A stretch of DNA of 64,000 nucleotides, taken from CAZOVK01 sp964583165 (lineage in GTDB: Bacteria > Bacillota > Clostridia > Lachnospirales > WRAX01). The notes under the pieces are model-generated. The model made no database searches. It had not been told where the DNA came from and was given only the letters and a program-made list of their open reading frames with translations. Position 1 is the first letter of the stretch; each line of letters opens with the position of its first letter. Both the position numbers and the translations under genes were made by a program. The stretch spans positions 1-64,000 of the forward strand of contig CAZOVK010000004.1 of assembly GCA_964583165.1 (NCBI GenBank). The letters are read 5' to 3'. Positions 42,494 through 51,785 of this stretch are shown here, in pieces.

Positions 42494-43540
42494 TTATTCC
42501 CCGGTGTATGGGGCCGTTTCGACGTAACTGACGGCATATGAGCCCATTTGTTTCCACGCCGACGCGAAGTTTTCACGCTTTGCGGCGTTCTCTCGGTTGT
42601 AGGGGTCGTTGAAATAGACATAGGTGTCGTCAAAACCCGTCACCAAAACCGAATGCTCGCTGTATGTAGCCTGAACAGGCCCCGAAGCCGTTTCCCAAGT
42701 CTGTAGTGAAGTTTGAGGCAGAGTGGCGTATGTTGTGTTGATAATAACCCAAACAGGTTTCTCACTGCTCACTTGCGCAAGCACCATGTCAAACTCACAG
42801 CCTGTCAAATCAATGGGGTTCGCGATATATTGTTCTGCCAGACGAAAAATCGGCGCGGCATAAACGCCGTAACCGTTCTTTTTAGTGTCATACATATCTC
42901 CGACAAAACCTACGTTTGGGTTACCATAATATGTGCGCCCGTTTTTGACCGTGAGGGGTGTTGTGTCCTTCTCTATGCGCTCGGCCAGTTCCATTTTATC
43001 AACCTCAATACCGGCGTAATTGAGCATCATACAAAGCGCAGTGACTTCACAACCGCGCGGCAACTCAGGTAACTGCTCAATGAGTGGCACATCTTCAATG
43101 AAATTCGGCGCGGGAACCATGCCACGTGTCCAGAGGACTTGATTTGTGCGCCTGTGTATGACCTCGGCTTGTGCGAAATTCTTCGTATACGCGACTGCTT
43201 CGCTGAGTTTGCCGAAATACTCATACCGCTTATCGCCGATACGAACAGTGAAGGCGGGCAGGTTGTCCCATACCTTTTCGGGCGCGTCATTCTTCGTTAT
43301 ATACGCATTGGGCAATGAACGTGCGTGAACGATAGCCTCATCGAATGAGTTAAATTCACGCTTATGGTTATTATCAGAAAACACATGAAAACGCTCGCCC
43401 TTATCGGCTTCAACAGTAGCCGTAAAACGTGGCGTTTCACGCGCATTCGACATCGCTGACATAAACACACTATAGAAAATTACTATGCCCGCAAGCAACG
43501 CGACAACGAGCGTGACAACAATTATTAGGATTTTCTTCAT
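42494..43540 (-). CDS. Membrane-anchored C39-like peptidase domain protein
   Basis: This 348-residue protein has an N-terminal signal anchor (KILIIVVTLVVALLAGIVIF). Two short related units follow near residues 50-85 and 99-130, each with a strand then EAIVHARSL or EAVAYTKNF. The C39-like domain starts near 150: catalytic Cys164 in LPRGCEVTALCMMLNYAG, His in EHSVLVTGFDD, and a following FNDP. Such domains cut peptides or act as transglutaminase-like folds outside the cell. Its partner on the same strand is the 74-residue tail-anchored protein. No clear ribosome site is seen (GAAAGAG). The substrate is unknown. Confidence 0.85.
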   Translation of the reverse strand: MKKILIIVVTLVVALLAGIVIFYSVFMSAMSNARETPRFTATVEADKGERFHVFSDNNHKREFNSFDEAIVHARSLPNAYITKNDAPEKVWDNLPAFTVRIGDKRYEYFGKLSEAVAYTKNFAQAEVIHRRTNQVLWTRGMVPAPNFIEDVPLIEQLPELPRGCEVTALCMMLNYAGIEVDKMELAERIEKDTTPLTVKNGRTYYGNPNVGFVGDMYDTKKNGYGVYAAPIFRLAEQYIANPIDLTGCEFDMVLAQVSSEKPVWVIINTTYATLPQTSLQTWETASGPVQATYSEHSVLVTGFDDTYVYFNDPYNRENAAKRENFASAWKQMGSYAVSYVETAPYTGE

Positions 43541-43571
43541 TATTATACCGTTATCTCTTTCAATTTTTCTA

Positions 43572-43615
43572 ATTCTATGCTATAACATAATATAGAATCT
43601 CCAGAAATATTGCAA
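43572..43615. promoter_or_regulatory. Promoter region with inverted repeat, C39-like and ABC-F genes
   Basis: On the minus strand TTGCAA (43610-43615), a 17-base spacer and TATTAT (43587-43592) form the C39 gene's likely promoter. ATTCTAT and ATAGAAT (43572-43578, 43592-43598) form an inverted repeat across its -10. A plus-strand TATAAC (43581-43586) lies inside the repeat and could serve the ABC-F gene. Confidence 0.5.
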
Positions 43616-43633
43616 GCGTTGAGAGGAAATATT

Positions 43634-45553
43634 ATGTTATTGAATTGTATGGGAATAGCTATGGCTTTTGGCGTCAAAGAAGTCCTCACGGGCGTCGATT
43701 TCACGCTGGAAGAGGGCGAGAAGGTCGCGCTTGTGGGGCCGAATGGCGCAGGAAAGACTACTCTTTTTAAGATATTGACGGGCGAGTATGAGGCGACGGG
43801 TGGTTCAATCGCCATGAAGCGCGACATTCGCATCGGTTATCTGTCGCAGATGACAGAACTAGACCCCGATAGGACGATTTTGGAAGAGTGCACATCCGTT
43901 TTTGCGCCTTATTTAGAAATGGAAACAGAGTGTCGCCGACTTGAGCATGAAATGGCACATTTGACGGGTGACGAACTCGAACGCGTGATGAATCAATACG
44001 CTAAATTGACGCATGAGTTTGAAACGGGCGCAGGTTATGGGTATGAAAGCCGCGTTAAGTCCGTTGTGCGTGGGCTTGGGTTTTCTGATGAAGAAGCGAA
44101 TGCGAAAACGTCGCGGTTTTCGGGCGGGCAAAAGACGAGAATCGCCTTAGGTAAGCTCTTGTTGCAGGAACTCGACCTACTGCTTCTGGACGAACCGACA
44201 AACCATTTGGACATGCCGAGTATTGAATGGCTGGAAGATGTGTTCATAAAGAACTACAAGGGCGCGGTTATCATCATCTCGCATGATAGATACTTCTTGA
44301 ATAAGACCGTTACTAAGGTTATTGAGATAGAGTTTGGCAAGTCTAAAAGTTACAACGGCAACTACGAAACCTACGCGCTTCAAAAAGAGGTTGACCGCGA
44401 AATCGAGATAAAACACTATCTGAACCAACAGGCAGAAATCAAGCGGCAAGAGGAAGTCATACGATTGCTCCGTTCATTCAACCGCGAAAAGAGCATCAAA
44501 CGCGCCGAAAGCCGTGAGAAAATGCTCGCAAAGGTTGAAAGGCTCGACAAACCGCGCGAACAGAGCGACCCCATGCGGCTTGTGCTCGTGCCACAGGTTG
44601 AGAGTGGCAATGACGTGCTTATGTTATCTGAGGTTAAGAAGAGCTTCGGCGATTTTGTATTGTTCAAGGATGTGAACTTCACAATACGCAAGGGCGATAT
44701 CGTCGCGCTTATCGGTGCTAATGGGGTAGGCAAGACTACTCTGATTAACATGATAATGAATGCGGCTCGTAGCCGTGTGTCGGTCGGCGTGAGCGGGTTG
44801 ATACGCTTGGGTACGAATGTTATCACGGGTTATTTCGACCAAGAGTATACAGAACTTAACGAAAACAATACAGTCTTTGACGAAATCAAGAACACATACC
44901 CGCTTATGAAGCCGGGCGCAATCCGAAACGCGCTCGCGCTGTTCTCGTTCACGGGTGATGATGTATTCAAGGTTATCGCTATGTTGTCGGGCGGCGAAAA
45001 GGGGCGGCTGTCACTCTGTAAGCTCATGCTGTCAAAGGCAAACTTCCTACTTCTTGATGAACCGACAAACCACCTGGATATGATGAGTAAGGAAATACTC
45101 GAACGCGCTTTAGAAGGTTACGCGGGCACGATTTTCTATATCTCGCATGACCGTTATTTCATCAACCACACGGCGGAAAAAGTCATTGAATTGACACCTG
45201 ACGGCGCAACACTCTATCACGGCAACTATGACTATTACCTAGAAAAGAAGGCAGAAAATGAGGCCGAAGAAAAGTTAGAGAAGCCCGCTGAAATCAAAAT
45301 CGCCCGTGAGCAGACCAAGCGCACAAAGAATGACGCAAAGAAACAGGCGGCGGCTCTAGCGAAGCTTGAAAAGGAAGCCCAAGCGCTCGAAAACGACATT
45401 GCCGCGCTGTCAACGCGCCTAGAATCAGAGGCGGCCAGCGACCACGTTCTCGCTTTAGAGATATATAATGAGCGCGAAGAAAAGGAAATGCGCCTGCTAG
45501 AACTTTACGCCCAAATTGAGGACGCGTCTAACTATAGCAATTCCATGTTTTAA
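43634..45553 (+). CDS. ABC-F family ATPase, ribosome-associated type
   Basis: This 639-residue protein has two ATPase domains and no membrane segments. Walker A GPNGAGKTT and GANGVGKTT, signatures FSGGQKTR and LSGGEKGR, and Walker B LLLLDEP and FLLLDEP are in place. The linker between the domains is the long charged helical hairpin expected for factors that reach the ribosomal P site. A C-terminal coiled coil (about 560-640) resembles YdiF/Uup members. ABC-F proteins rescue stalled ribosomes or confer antibiotic resistance; which applies is not visible. AGAGGAAAT precedes the ATG at 43634. Confidence 0.94.
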   Translation: MLLNCMGIAMAFGVKEVLTGVDFTLEEGEKVALVGPNGAGKTTLFKILTGEYEATGGSIAMKRDIRIGYLSQMTELDPDRTILEECTSVFAPYLEMETECRRLEHEMAHLTGDELERVMNQYAKLTHEFETGAGYGYESRVKSVVRGLGFSDEEANAKTSRFSGGQKTRIALGKLLLQELDLLLLDEPTNHLDMPSIEWLEDVFIKNYKGAVIIISHDRYFLNKTVTKVIEIEFGKSKSYNGNYETYALQKEVDREIEIKHYLNQQAEIKRQEEVIRLLRSFNREKSIKRAESREKMLAKVERLDKPREQSDPMRLVLVPQVESGNDVLMLSEVKKSFGDFVLFKDVNFTIRKGDIVALIGANGVGKTTLINMIMNAARSRVSVGVSGLIRLGTNVITGYFDQEYTELNENNTVFDEIKNTYPLMKPGAIRNALALFSFTGDDVFKVIAMLSGGEKGRLSLCKLMLSKANFLLLDEPTNHLDMMSKEILERALEGYAGTIFYISHDRYFINHTAEKVIELTPDGATLYHGNYDYYLEKKAENEAEEKLEKPAEIKIAREQTKRTKNDAKKQAAALAKLEKEAQALENDIAALSTRLESEAASDHVLALEIYNEREEKEMRLLELYAQIEDASNYSNSMF

Positions 45554-45714
45554 CGACAGTTGACGAAGACACAATCACGAATGCTTCAACGTGTTGTGGC
45601 AAGGAAAGGTGTCAATTAAAACCGGAATTGCGCTAACGAGTATATGTTACAAAAGTGTGACTTATTAAAATCTTTGTTAATTCTTGAAAAAAGGTTTATT
45701 GTCGCGTAATTTTA

Positions 45715-45723
45715 TGTTATAAT
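45715..45723 (+). promoter_or_regulatory. Extended -10 element upstream of murA
   Basis: TGT-TATAAT (45715-45723) is an extended -10; no good -35 is seen. The gap 45554-45774 otherwise shows nothing recognisable. Confidence 0.55.
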
Positions 45724-45774
45724 GAAACAAAATTGTAAGATGAATGCGCGACTTTAATATAGATGGGTGATTGT

Positions 45775-47034
45775 GTGGACTATATTGAGATTACCGGCGG
45801 CGTACCGCTGTCGGGCGAGGTGAGTATTTCCGGGGCGAAGAACGCGGCTGTCGCGATAATACCGGCGGCTATTTGCGCTCATGGCGTGACGGTGCTTGAA
45901 AACCTGCCGAATATTGAGGACGTACATATCCTCACAGAAACACTCCAGGCGATGAATATAGAGTGTGAGAAACTCGACGACTACACCTTACGGATTGATT
46001 CAAGCAAGCTCGAAACACATATGGCCACTTTTGACGCGCTGAAACGCATGAGGGCGTCTTATTACCTTATAGGTGCGCTTCTGTCGCGCTTTGGGTGCGC
46101 TGAAGTCGCCATGCCGGGCGGCTGTAATTTCGGCGACAGACCGATTGACCAGCATATCAAGGGTTTTGAAGCCCTCGGCGCGAAGGTTTCGATTGAACAC
46201 GGCATTGTTAAGGCCTACGCCGACGAACTTGTGGGCGCGAATATTTATCTGGACATAGCGAGTGTCGGCGCTACAATCAATATTATGTTGGCGGCTGTGA
46301 CCGCTAAAGGCCATACGGTAATAGAAAACTGCGCTAAAGAGCCTCATGTTGTTGATGTGGCGAATTTCTTGAATATGTGTGGCGCTAATATCAAGGGCGC
46401 GGGCACTGACGTAATCAAAATCACAGGCACAACACAAATGCACGGCGCTAACTATACGATTATACCTGACCAGATTGAAGCGGGTACATACATGATAGCC
46501 GCGGCAATCACGGGTGGTGATGTGACGGTTTCTAACATCATACCCAAACATATGGATTCATTGTCGGCAAAGCTTCGCGAGATGAACTGCACAGTCACCG
46601 ATGGCGATGACTTTATACGGGTTTCCACTATGGGGCAGAAACTGAATGCTGTTAATGTCAAAACAATGGTTTACCCGGGTTTTCCGACAGACTTACAGCC
46701 CCAGATGGCATCTTTGCTGTCAGTGTGTGAGGGGACAAGCATAATCACTGAAACGGTGTTCGAAAACCGCTTCCAATATATCAATGAGTTACGCCGTCTG
46801 GGTACGAAAATCACAGTGGATGGGCGCGTCGCCGTTGTTGAAGGTGTGAAACGTCTGTCTGGCACAGAGGCATTCGCGACTGACTTACGCGCGGGCGCGG
46901 CGCTCATTGTCGCGGGTTTGGCGGCAGAGGGCACTACGCGCATAGGTAATGTCAAATTCATCGACCGTGGGTATGAAAAGGTTGAGGATAAGCTCACGAA
47001 ACTCGGCGCGATTATCAGGCGCGTTGATATATAG
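45775..47034 (+). CDS. murA: UDP-N-acetylglucosamine 1-carboxyvinyltransferase
   Basis: This enzyme of the first committed step of peptidoglycan synthesis is 419 residues if read from the GTG at 45775. The active cysteine C117 (MPGGCNFGDRP) shows the fosfomycin-sensitive form. K22-N23 in GAKNAA and the six repeated folds are complete. GTG was preferred to the ATG at 45763 because GGGTGAT lies four bases before it and the product then matches the family N-terminus (xDYIEITGG) and length. The ATG start would add four residues. Confidence 0.96.
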   Translation: MDYIEITGGVPLSGEVSISGAKNAAVAIIPAAICAHGVTVLENLPNIEDVHILTETLQAMNIECEKLDDYTLRIDSSKLETHMATFDALKRMRASYYLIGALLSRFGCAEVAMPGGCNFGDRPIDQHIKGFEALGAKVSIEHGIVKAYADELVGANIYLDIASVGATINIMLAAVTAKGHTVIENCAKEPHVVDVANFLNMCGANIKGAGTDVIKITGTTQMHGANYTIIPDQIEAGTYMIAAAITGGDVTVSNIIPKHMDSLSAKLREMNCTVTDGDDFIRVSTMGQKLNAVNVKTMVYPGFPTDLQPQMASLLSVCEGTSIITETVFENRFQYINELRRLGTKITVDGRVAVVEGVKRLSGTEAFATDLRAGAALIVAGLAAEGTTRIGNVKFIDRGYEKVEDKLTKLGAIIRRVDI

Positions 47035-47046
47035 CTATTAAGACCG

Positions 47047-47098
47047 AACAAAGAACGCGCGTTCACCCACAAAAGGCTGATAACGCGCGTTCTTTGTT
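47047..47098. terminator. Bidirectional terminator between murA and hydrolase gene
   Basis: A perfect 17-bp inverted repeat (AACAAAGAACGCGCGTT and its complement) with an 18-base loop. It runs into the stop codon of the minus-strand gene. Confidence 0.9.
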
Positions 47099-47844
47099 TA
47101 TCTTTTTATGAGTTCCCTCAACTTTTCGACGTATCTGTTCGCATATGCTAAACTGAACTGACCGTGCTTCATGCCTTGGGCAATGAGTAATTCACTGTCG
47201 GGTATTGTTTCATTGAGCTTAACGGCTGATTTTAACATGATGGGTATTTCTTTCTCACCCACGACAACCAGTGTTTTCGCCTTTGTTTGTGAGATACCTT
47301 CTTTCAGTGGGTAGTTGCCGTTACTTAGCGCCATATTGATAAGACTTTGCTTTGACATGAGTTTGCTGTCCTCGAAATAGAGGTCAAACATTGATTCGGG
47401 TATACCCAGCGTTTTAGCCTGTAAAACTGAGAACCAACGACGCTTGACTAAACCATAGAACAGCCTATAAGTCGGCACGGTCAGTGCCGTGGCGAGCTTT
47501 ATTGGGTAAACCAGCGCGCTCTCAATAACCGCATACCCCGCGATATTTGGTCGGCGTGACAACACCTCTGTCACAATCTGTGCGCCCAACGAAAGCCCAC
47601 ACAGCGCAAGAACATGCCCGTCGCAAAACTTGTCAATATAGTCTACTAGCTTGCCCGCCGAATCCTCAATGCTTATGAAGTCTTCACTGAACGCCTCACC
47701 GTGACCGTCAATTATGGGCACTATAAGGTGATAGTCGTTCACCAACCTGTCAACAAGCGGTTGGAGCGACCAAAAGCTCAATCCACCGCCATGTAGCAAA
47801 ACCATTTTAGGTCGCCCCGCCTGACCATGTTCCTTGAAACGCAT
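47098..47844 (-). CDS. Alpha/beta hydrolase
   Basis: This 248-residue hydrolase has the oxyanion segment HGGG (18-21), nucleophile S85 in the elbow CGLSLGA, and a C-terminal catalytic histidine in GMKHGQFSL. A cap domain covers about 115-180. Substrates of the family range widely (esters, amides, lipids). It begins two bases after the stop of the chemoreceptor gene and is the last gene of the minus-strand run. Confidence 0.88.
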   Translation of the reverse strand: MRFKEHGQAGRPKMVLLHGGGLSFWSLQPLVDRLVNDYHLIVPIIDGHGEAFSEDFISIEDSAGKLVDYIDKFCDGHVLALCGLSLGAQIVTEVLSRRPNIAGYAVIESALVYPIKLATALTVPTYRLFYGLVKRRWFSVLQAKTLGIPESMFDLYFEDSKLMSKQSLINMALSNGNYPLKEGISQTKAKTLVVVGEKEIPIMLKSAVKLNETIPDSELLIAQGMKHGQFSLAYANRYVEKLRELIKR

Positions 47845-47846
47845 AT

Positions 47847-50522
47847 TTAACCCCAGTAATCATTTTTATCATCAGCATTACGCAGTGTGAAAATCGCCGC
47901 CATGCTTTTTAGCGTGTCAGACTGTGACGCGAGCTCTTCAGAAGCAGCCGTGGCTTCTTCGAGTGATGCGGTTGTTTCGTTTACGACCTGATAGATTTTG
48001 TCAATCTCGGCTTCAATCGTACTGACCTCGGCAACTTGCACCTGTGCCGACACGTTTATCGCGTTCATGAAGCCGTTGAGTTGGTCCATGTTGCCGACAA
48101 TACCCGAAAGTAGGCGCGCCGCTTGTTCGGCTTGAATCGTGCCGTCTTTGATTCGCTTAATAGCATCTTCAACAAGTTCGGATATGTCAGCCGCCGCCTG
48201 TTGGGCTTGACCGCTCAACTCCTTGACCTGATTGGCGACGACAGTAAAACCGCGCCCATGCTGACCCGCGCGCGCCGCCTCAATAGAGGCATTCAGCGCA
48301 AGGATATTGATTTGGAAGCTGATGTCGTCGATTGACTTAGTAATCAAATTGATGTTATTAGAAACCTGTTCAATCGCCTGCATAGCTGACAGCAATCGTT
48401 GCATCTGTTTGTTCGAGTTGTCAACGGCAAGCTTTGTCGCATCAGCCATTGCGTTGGCGCGTTCGGCGGCTTGGCTGTCGCTTGAAATTTGGTTCGTTAC
48501 CGAGTGCATCATGTCATTGAGCGCATTCATCGATTCGCTTTGAACCTTCGCGCCGTTCGCGATTGACACATTATTTTGAGAAATAATCTTCGCGCCACCT
48601 GCCACTTGTTCTGTAGCGCTTGATAAATCGGCCATGATGTCGTTGAAACGACCGATAATGGTATTGATAGACTCTTTAATCAGCCCGAACTCGCCCAAAA
48701 ACTCCATATCGATTGATACGTCAAGGTTATTCGCGGCGACTTGTGATAGAACGGCCGTAATCTCTTTGATATATAACGATAAACCGTGCAGAATATTGTT
48801 AATCGAGTCCTTAATAACAAGGAAGTTGCCCTTGTATTTGCCCGTCATCAGTACGTCAAGGTTGCCGTTCTTAAAGCTGTTCATGACTTGCTCAATCTCT
48901 GCGAACACGGTTGTAAACGGCTGAACAACACTGTCAATGTCCTTTAACAGTGCATTCCATTCGCCCTCATACTCGGCGGAATTGGTTTTAGTATCAAGCC
49001 GCCCATCCTTAACGGCCGTTATAATCGTCTCTATCTCCGTTTTTAGCCCCGAAAGATTGCGCTTTAGGGTATTAACAGAGTTGGTGAGCATCATGCGGCT
49101 GCCGGGGTAATTGGGCACTGTCGCTCTGAAATTGCCCGTGGCTAAGGCGTTCAGAACTATGTTGATATCATTAAGCATCTTCACATAGGAAGAAACCATG
49201 CTGTTAACACCAATAGCAACCTCATTATACGCGCCCTCGTAACGTTCATCGTGTATGCGGTACTCCATATTGCCGTTCTCATGCTCAACAGACAGATTAT
49301 GAATGTCGGCTATTACATCGGTAATCATCTTAATAATGTGAGAATACCCTTGCGCGAGTTGCCCAAACTCGTCGTTGGCCACCTCAGGCACACCACCGGA
49401 GAAGTCACCTGTTGCCACACGGTCTGATAACGACGTAAGCATTTTGAGGGGTTTGATTATACGACCGGTTGTTCTTATGGTTACAATGGTTATGGCGATT
49501 GCGATAAGAATAAACGCCAGAATTATCGCGTACATAATCATATTGTTGAGTTTGTTTATCTCGTTATACGGTATTATCAAAGTGACCTGTAGCGGTGTCG
49601 TCCCCGAAAGAACAGTTGACTTTATGCTGACACCAAGAGAGCTACGACCGTTTATTTGACTGTCAGTGGTGAAATTATATACCTCGTGATTGCCGCCGGA
49701 TGTGAAGTGGTTTACATATTCACCCATTGCTTCTTCTCCGATATTGGTATGAATAGGTGAGTATACTATGAAGTTGTTTGAGTCCGTGATAGTGATGTAT
49801 CCTGTGTCATATATTTTCGCCATGCCGAACATCTCATATAGACTATCCATGGTGAAGTCAACGCCAACAACACCAAGAACATGCCCCTTAGCATCTATTA
49901 TGGGCATTGTCAGTGTCAGATAGAAAGCGTCGTAACCGTCTTCTTCAAAGTAATAAGGCTCTGACAAATAGGTTTGTTGTGTGGCAACAGGCACACAATA
50001 ATAATCCCATTCATATTCAGCGTCACTACCATCGGGGCTATCGCTTGTTTCAATGGTACCAATTTCGGTGTATTCAACATAGATATACATGCGCCCTGTT
50101 TCGGTGCCATATTTTGTGCGTATGTATTGGTCGTCGAGGTCATCGAATGTGTTATGGTCCATCATAACAAAAATGGCGGCGGCATTATCAACAGTCGGGA
50201 GGGTATCGAGAAGAATACTCTCAACACCTTCACGGCTGAAGTTCAATTCGTCCATATTTATTATGGTTGTCAGGCTTGACAGTAATGTGTTCAGCGCACA
50301 TTCCGCCGAATCCAGCGTGTTTGAGAGTTGATTGGCGTATGTTTTGCCCTTTTCCTGCGCCAGAGCTTTTGCTTGAGAGTCTGACAAATAACCCAACGAA
50401 AAATAGAGGATTAGTACACCCGCGACCATGCCGACTAGCAGGGTTAATACTATGGGTAATGTAATTTTGTATTTGACGGAAAAGAACTTCCCACCTGTTT
50501 TGGGTTTCTTCTGCATTGCCAT
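47847..50522 (-). CDS. Methyl-accepting chemotaxis protein with external Cache domain and HAMP-like array
   Basis: This 891-residue receptor has a first membrane segment (about 20-42), then a double Cache external sensor (about 50-325) with the typical LTLTMPIIDAKGHVLGVVGVD, a second segment (about 328-352) and a HAMP domain. An unusual array of about five HAMP-like units follows (to about 640), each with a short GNxxxxxxxx stretch and a helix ending in N-S-M or N-T-I. The signalling domain has the tip DISFQINILALNASIEAARA. No methylation-site tether is obvious. Cache domains bind amino acids, organic acids or amines; the ligand is unknown. It lies 42 bases after walJ. Confidence 0.93.
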   Translation of the reverse strand: MAMQKKPKTGGKFFSVKYKITLPIVLTLLVGMVAGVLILYFSLGYLSDSQAKALAQEKGKTYANQLSNTLDSAECALNTLLSSLTTIINMDELNFSREGVESILLDTLPTVDNAAAIFVMMDHNTFDDLDDQYIRTKYGTETGRMYIYVEYTEIGTIETSDSPDGSDAEYEWDYYCVPVATQQTYLSEPYYFEEDGYDAFYLTLTMPIIDAKGHVLGVVGVDFTMDSLYEMFGMAKIYDTGYITITDSNNFIVYSPIHTNIGEEAMGEYVNHFTSGGNHEVYNFTTDSQINGRSSLGVSIKSTVLSGTTPLQVTLIIPYNEINKLNNMIMYAIILAFILIAIAITIVTIRTTGRIIKPLKMLTSLSDRVATGDFSGGVPEVANDEFGQLAQGYSHIIKMITDVIADIHNLSVEHENGNMEYRIHDERYEGAYNEVAIGVNSMVSSYVKMLNDINIVLNALATGNFRATVPNYPGSRMMLTNSVNTLKRNLSGLKTEIETIITAVKDGRLDTKTNSAEYEGEWNALLKDIDSVVQPFTTVFAEIEQVMNSFKNGNLDVLMTGKYKGNFLVIKDSINNILHGLSLYIKEITAVLSQVAANNLDVSIDMEFLGEFGLIKESINTIIGRFNDIMADLSSATEQVAGGAKIISQNNVSIANGAKVQSESMNALNDMMHSVTNQISSDSQAAERANAMADATKLAVDNSNKQMQRLLSAMQAIEQVSNNINLITKSIDDISFQINILALNASIEAARAGQHGRGFTVVANQVKELSGQAQQAAADISELVEDAIKRIKDGTIQAEQAARLLSGIVGNMDQLNGFMNAINVSAQVQVAEVSTIEAEIDKIYQVVNETTASLEEATAASEELASQSDTLKSMAAIFTLRNADDKNDYWG

Positions 50523-50564
50523 AACACCACCGCCTGTTAGAATCTTATTAGTTTGAGTATTCAG

Positions 50565-51359
50565 CTATTCTGTAACTGATACGCTTGCTTGACTACGAGC
50601 CGCAATCCGCAACGTCAGCGCCGCGAACAATTCGGGGTGATTGTTTTCAAGTATTGCCGCGACTGTATCGAAAGCGGCTTCAGGGCTGTTGTTTTCTTCG
50701 CTTAAATGCCCGAGGTAGATGTGTTTTAGGCGTTTTGAGAGAACCTCTGACAGGAGCATACCGCATGATACGTTGGATAGATGCCCGTTTTTGCCCAGTA
50801 TACGCCTTTTCAGATGTTCGGGGTATGAACCGTTCACTAGCATATCCACGTCGTGGTTGCTTTCAATGAGCATGATGTCAGAATCGGCTATGTTCTCGAT
50901 TATCGTATCGGTTATATGCCCCATATCCGTGCATACGGCCACTTTCTTTGCCTTATAAAACGCCGCATATCCGACTGGCTGACTGGCGTCATGCGGTATC
51001 GGGAAGGCGTTTATTGTCAAATCGCCAACAATCAGACTCTCATCGGTATAGATATGGCGCCGGTTACTCACTTCAATATCTCCTACAAGCTTTGACCTGT
51101 CACAGGCCAGCCACGTCCCGGGCGTAGCAAAGACAGGAATGCCGAACTTTCGCGATAACACGCCCGCGCCCTTGATGTGGTCGCTGTGTTCATGTGTGAT
51201 AAACACCGCGTCGGGCGGCGGCATGTTTATGGCGCGAAGGGCCGTAATAATCCGCTTTGCGCTGATGCCCGCGTCAAATAAGACACTCGTATTGCCCGCG
51301 CGAAGGTATACGGCGTTGCCCTCCGAACTGCTTGCGAGCGGGCAAAAGAATAATTCCAT
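50565..51359 (-). CDS. walJ: WalJ/YycJ-like metallo-beta-lactamase-fold hydrolase
   Basis: This 264-residue protein begins with FCPLASSSEGNAVYL and carries the metal motif H56-E-H-S-D-H61. Later metal ligands lie in HDASQPVGYA, DMGH and YLGHLSEEN. This is the WalJ (YycJ) pattern, proposed to be a 5'-3' exonuclease in DNA repair and cell-wall-linked replication control. WalK/WalR are not adjacent here; instead it lies three bases after a PH-domain protein gene. Confidence 0.9.
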   Translation of the reverse strand: MELFFCPLASSSEGNAVYLRAGNTSVLFDAGISAKRIITALRAINMPPPDAVFITHEHSDHIKGAGVLSRKFGIPVFATPGTWLACDRSKLVGDIEVSNRRHIYTDESLIVGDLTINAFPIPHDASQPVGYAAFYKAKKVAVCTDMGHITDTIIENIADSDIMLIESNHDVDMLVNGSYPEHLKRRILGKNGHLSNVSCGMLLSEVLSKRLKHIYLGHLSEENNSPEAAFDTVAAILENNHPELFAALTLRIAARSQASVSVTE

Positions 51360-51361
51360 AG

Positions 51362-51784
51362 TTACTCCTGTAGTTTCTTTTGTTCGGCTTCTTTAATGCC
51401 GGTAGTTAATTCTTGTAAAAACTCAACCTTCTTTTTGGGCGATACGTGAATCATACCCCACGAGCGCTTGCCCCAGCGAATTTCTATGCGGTCAGTCGAT
51501 AACGCCGCCGACGCGAGCCAACTTTTTGTGGGTCTGACGCTTGTGATGTCGCTGTAACGAACGACGAAATTCATTATGAGCCCACACTTAATCATAATCG
51601 CATCTTGCATGAGTATATAACGCGTATCAACGAGCATGGGTAGAAGAATCAGAAACGTAACACCGGCGATGATATAAGTCGCGATACTATAACCCACCAG
51701 ATAAAGCATGAGCATGGTCAGCGCGAAGAATACCGCGATAACTAGATAGAACCACCAGTCAACCTTTGAACGATAACTTGTCAT
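51362..51784 (-). CDS. Membrane protein with PH-like domain
   Basis: This 140-residue protein has two membrane segments (about 10-32 and 35-53) and then a bacterial PH-like domain with the pattern DAIMIKCGLIMNFVVRYSDITSVRPTKSW and SWGMIHVSPKKKVEFLQEL. Such domains often pack under the membrane. It lies between the Gfo/Idh/MocA gene (one-base gap) and walJ (two-base gap), so it is tightly coupled. Its role is unknown. Confidence 0.75.
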   Translation of the reverse strand: MTSYRSKVDWWFYLVIAVFFALTMLMLYLVGYSIATYIIAGVTFLILLPMLVDTRYILMQDAIMIKCGLIMNFVVRYSDITSVRPTKSWLASAALSTDRIEIRWGKRSWGMIHVSPKKKVEFLQELTTGIKEAEQKKLQE

Positions 51785-51785
51785 A

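Noticed and set aside
45554..45774. Possible small RNA or selC between ABC-F and murA
   Set aside because: No tRNA-like arms or terminator hairpin; only an extended -10 is supported.
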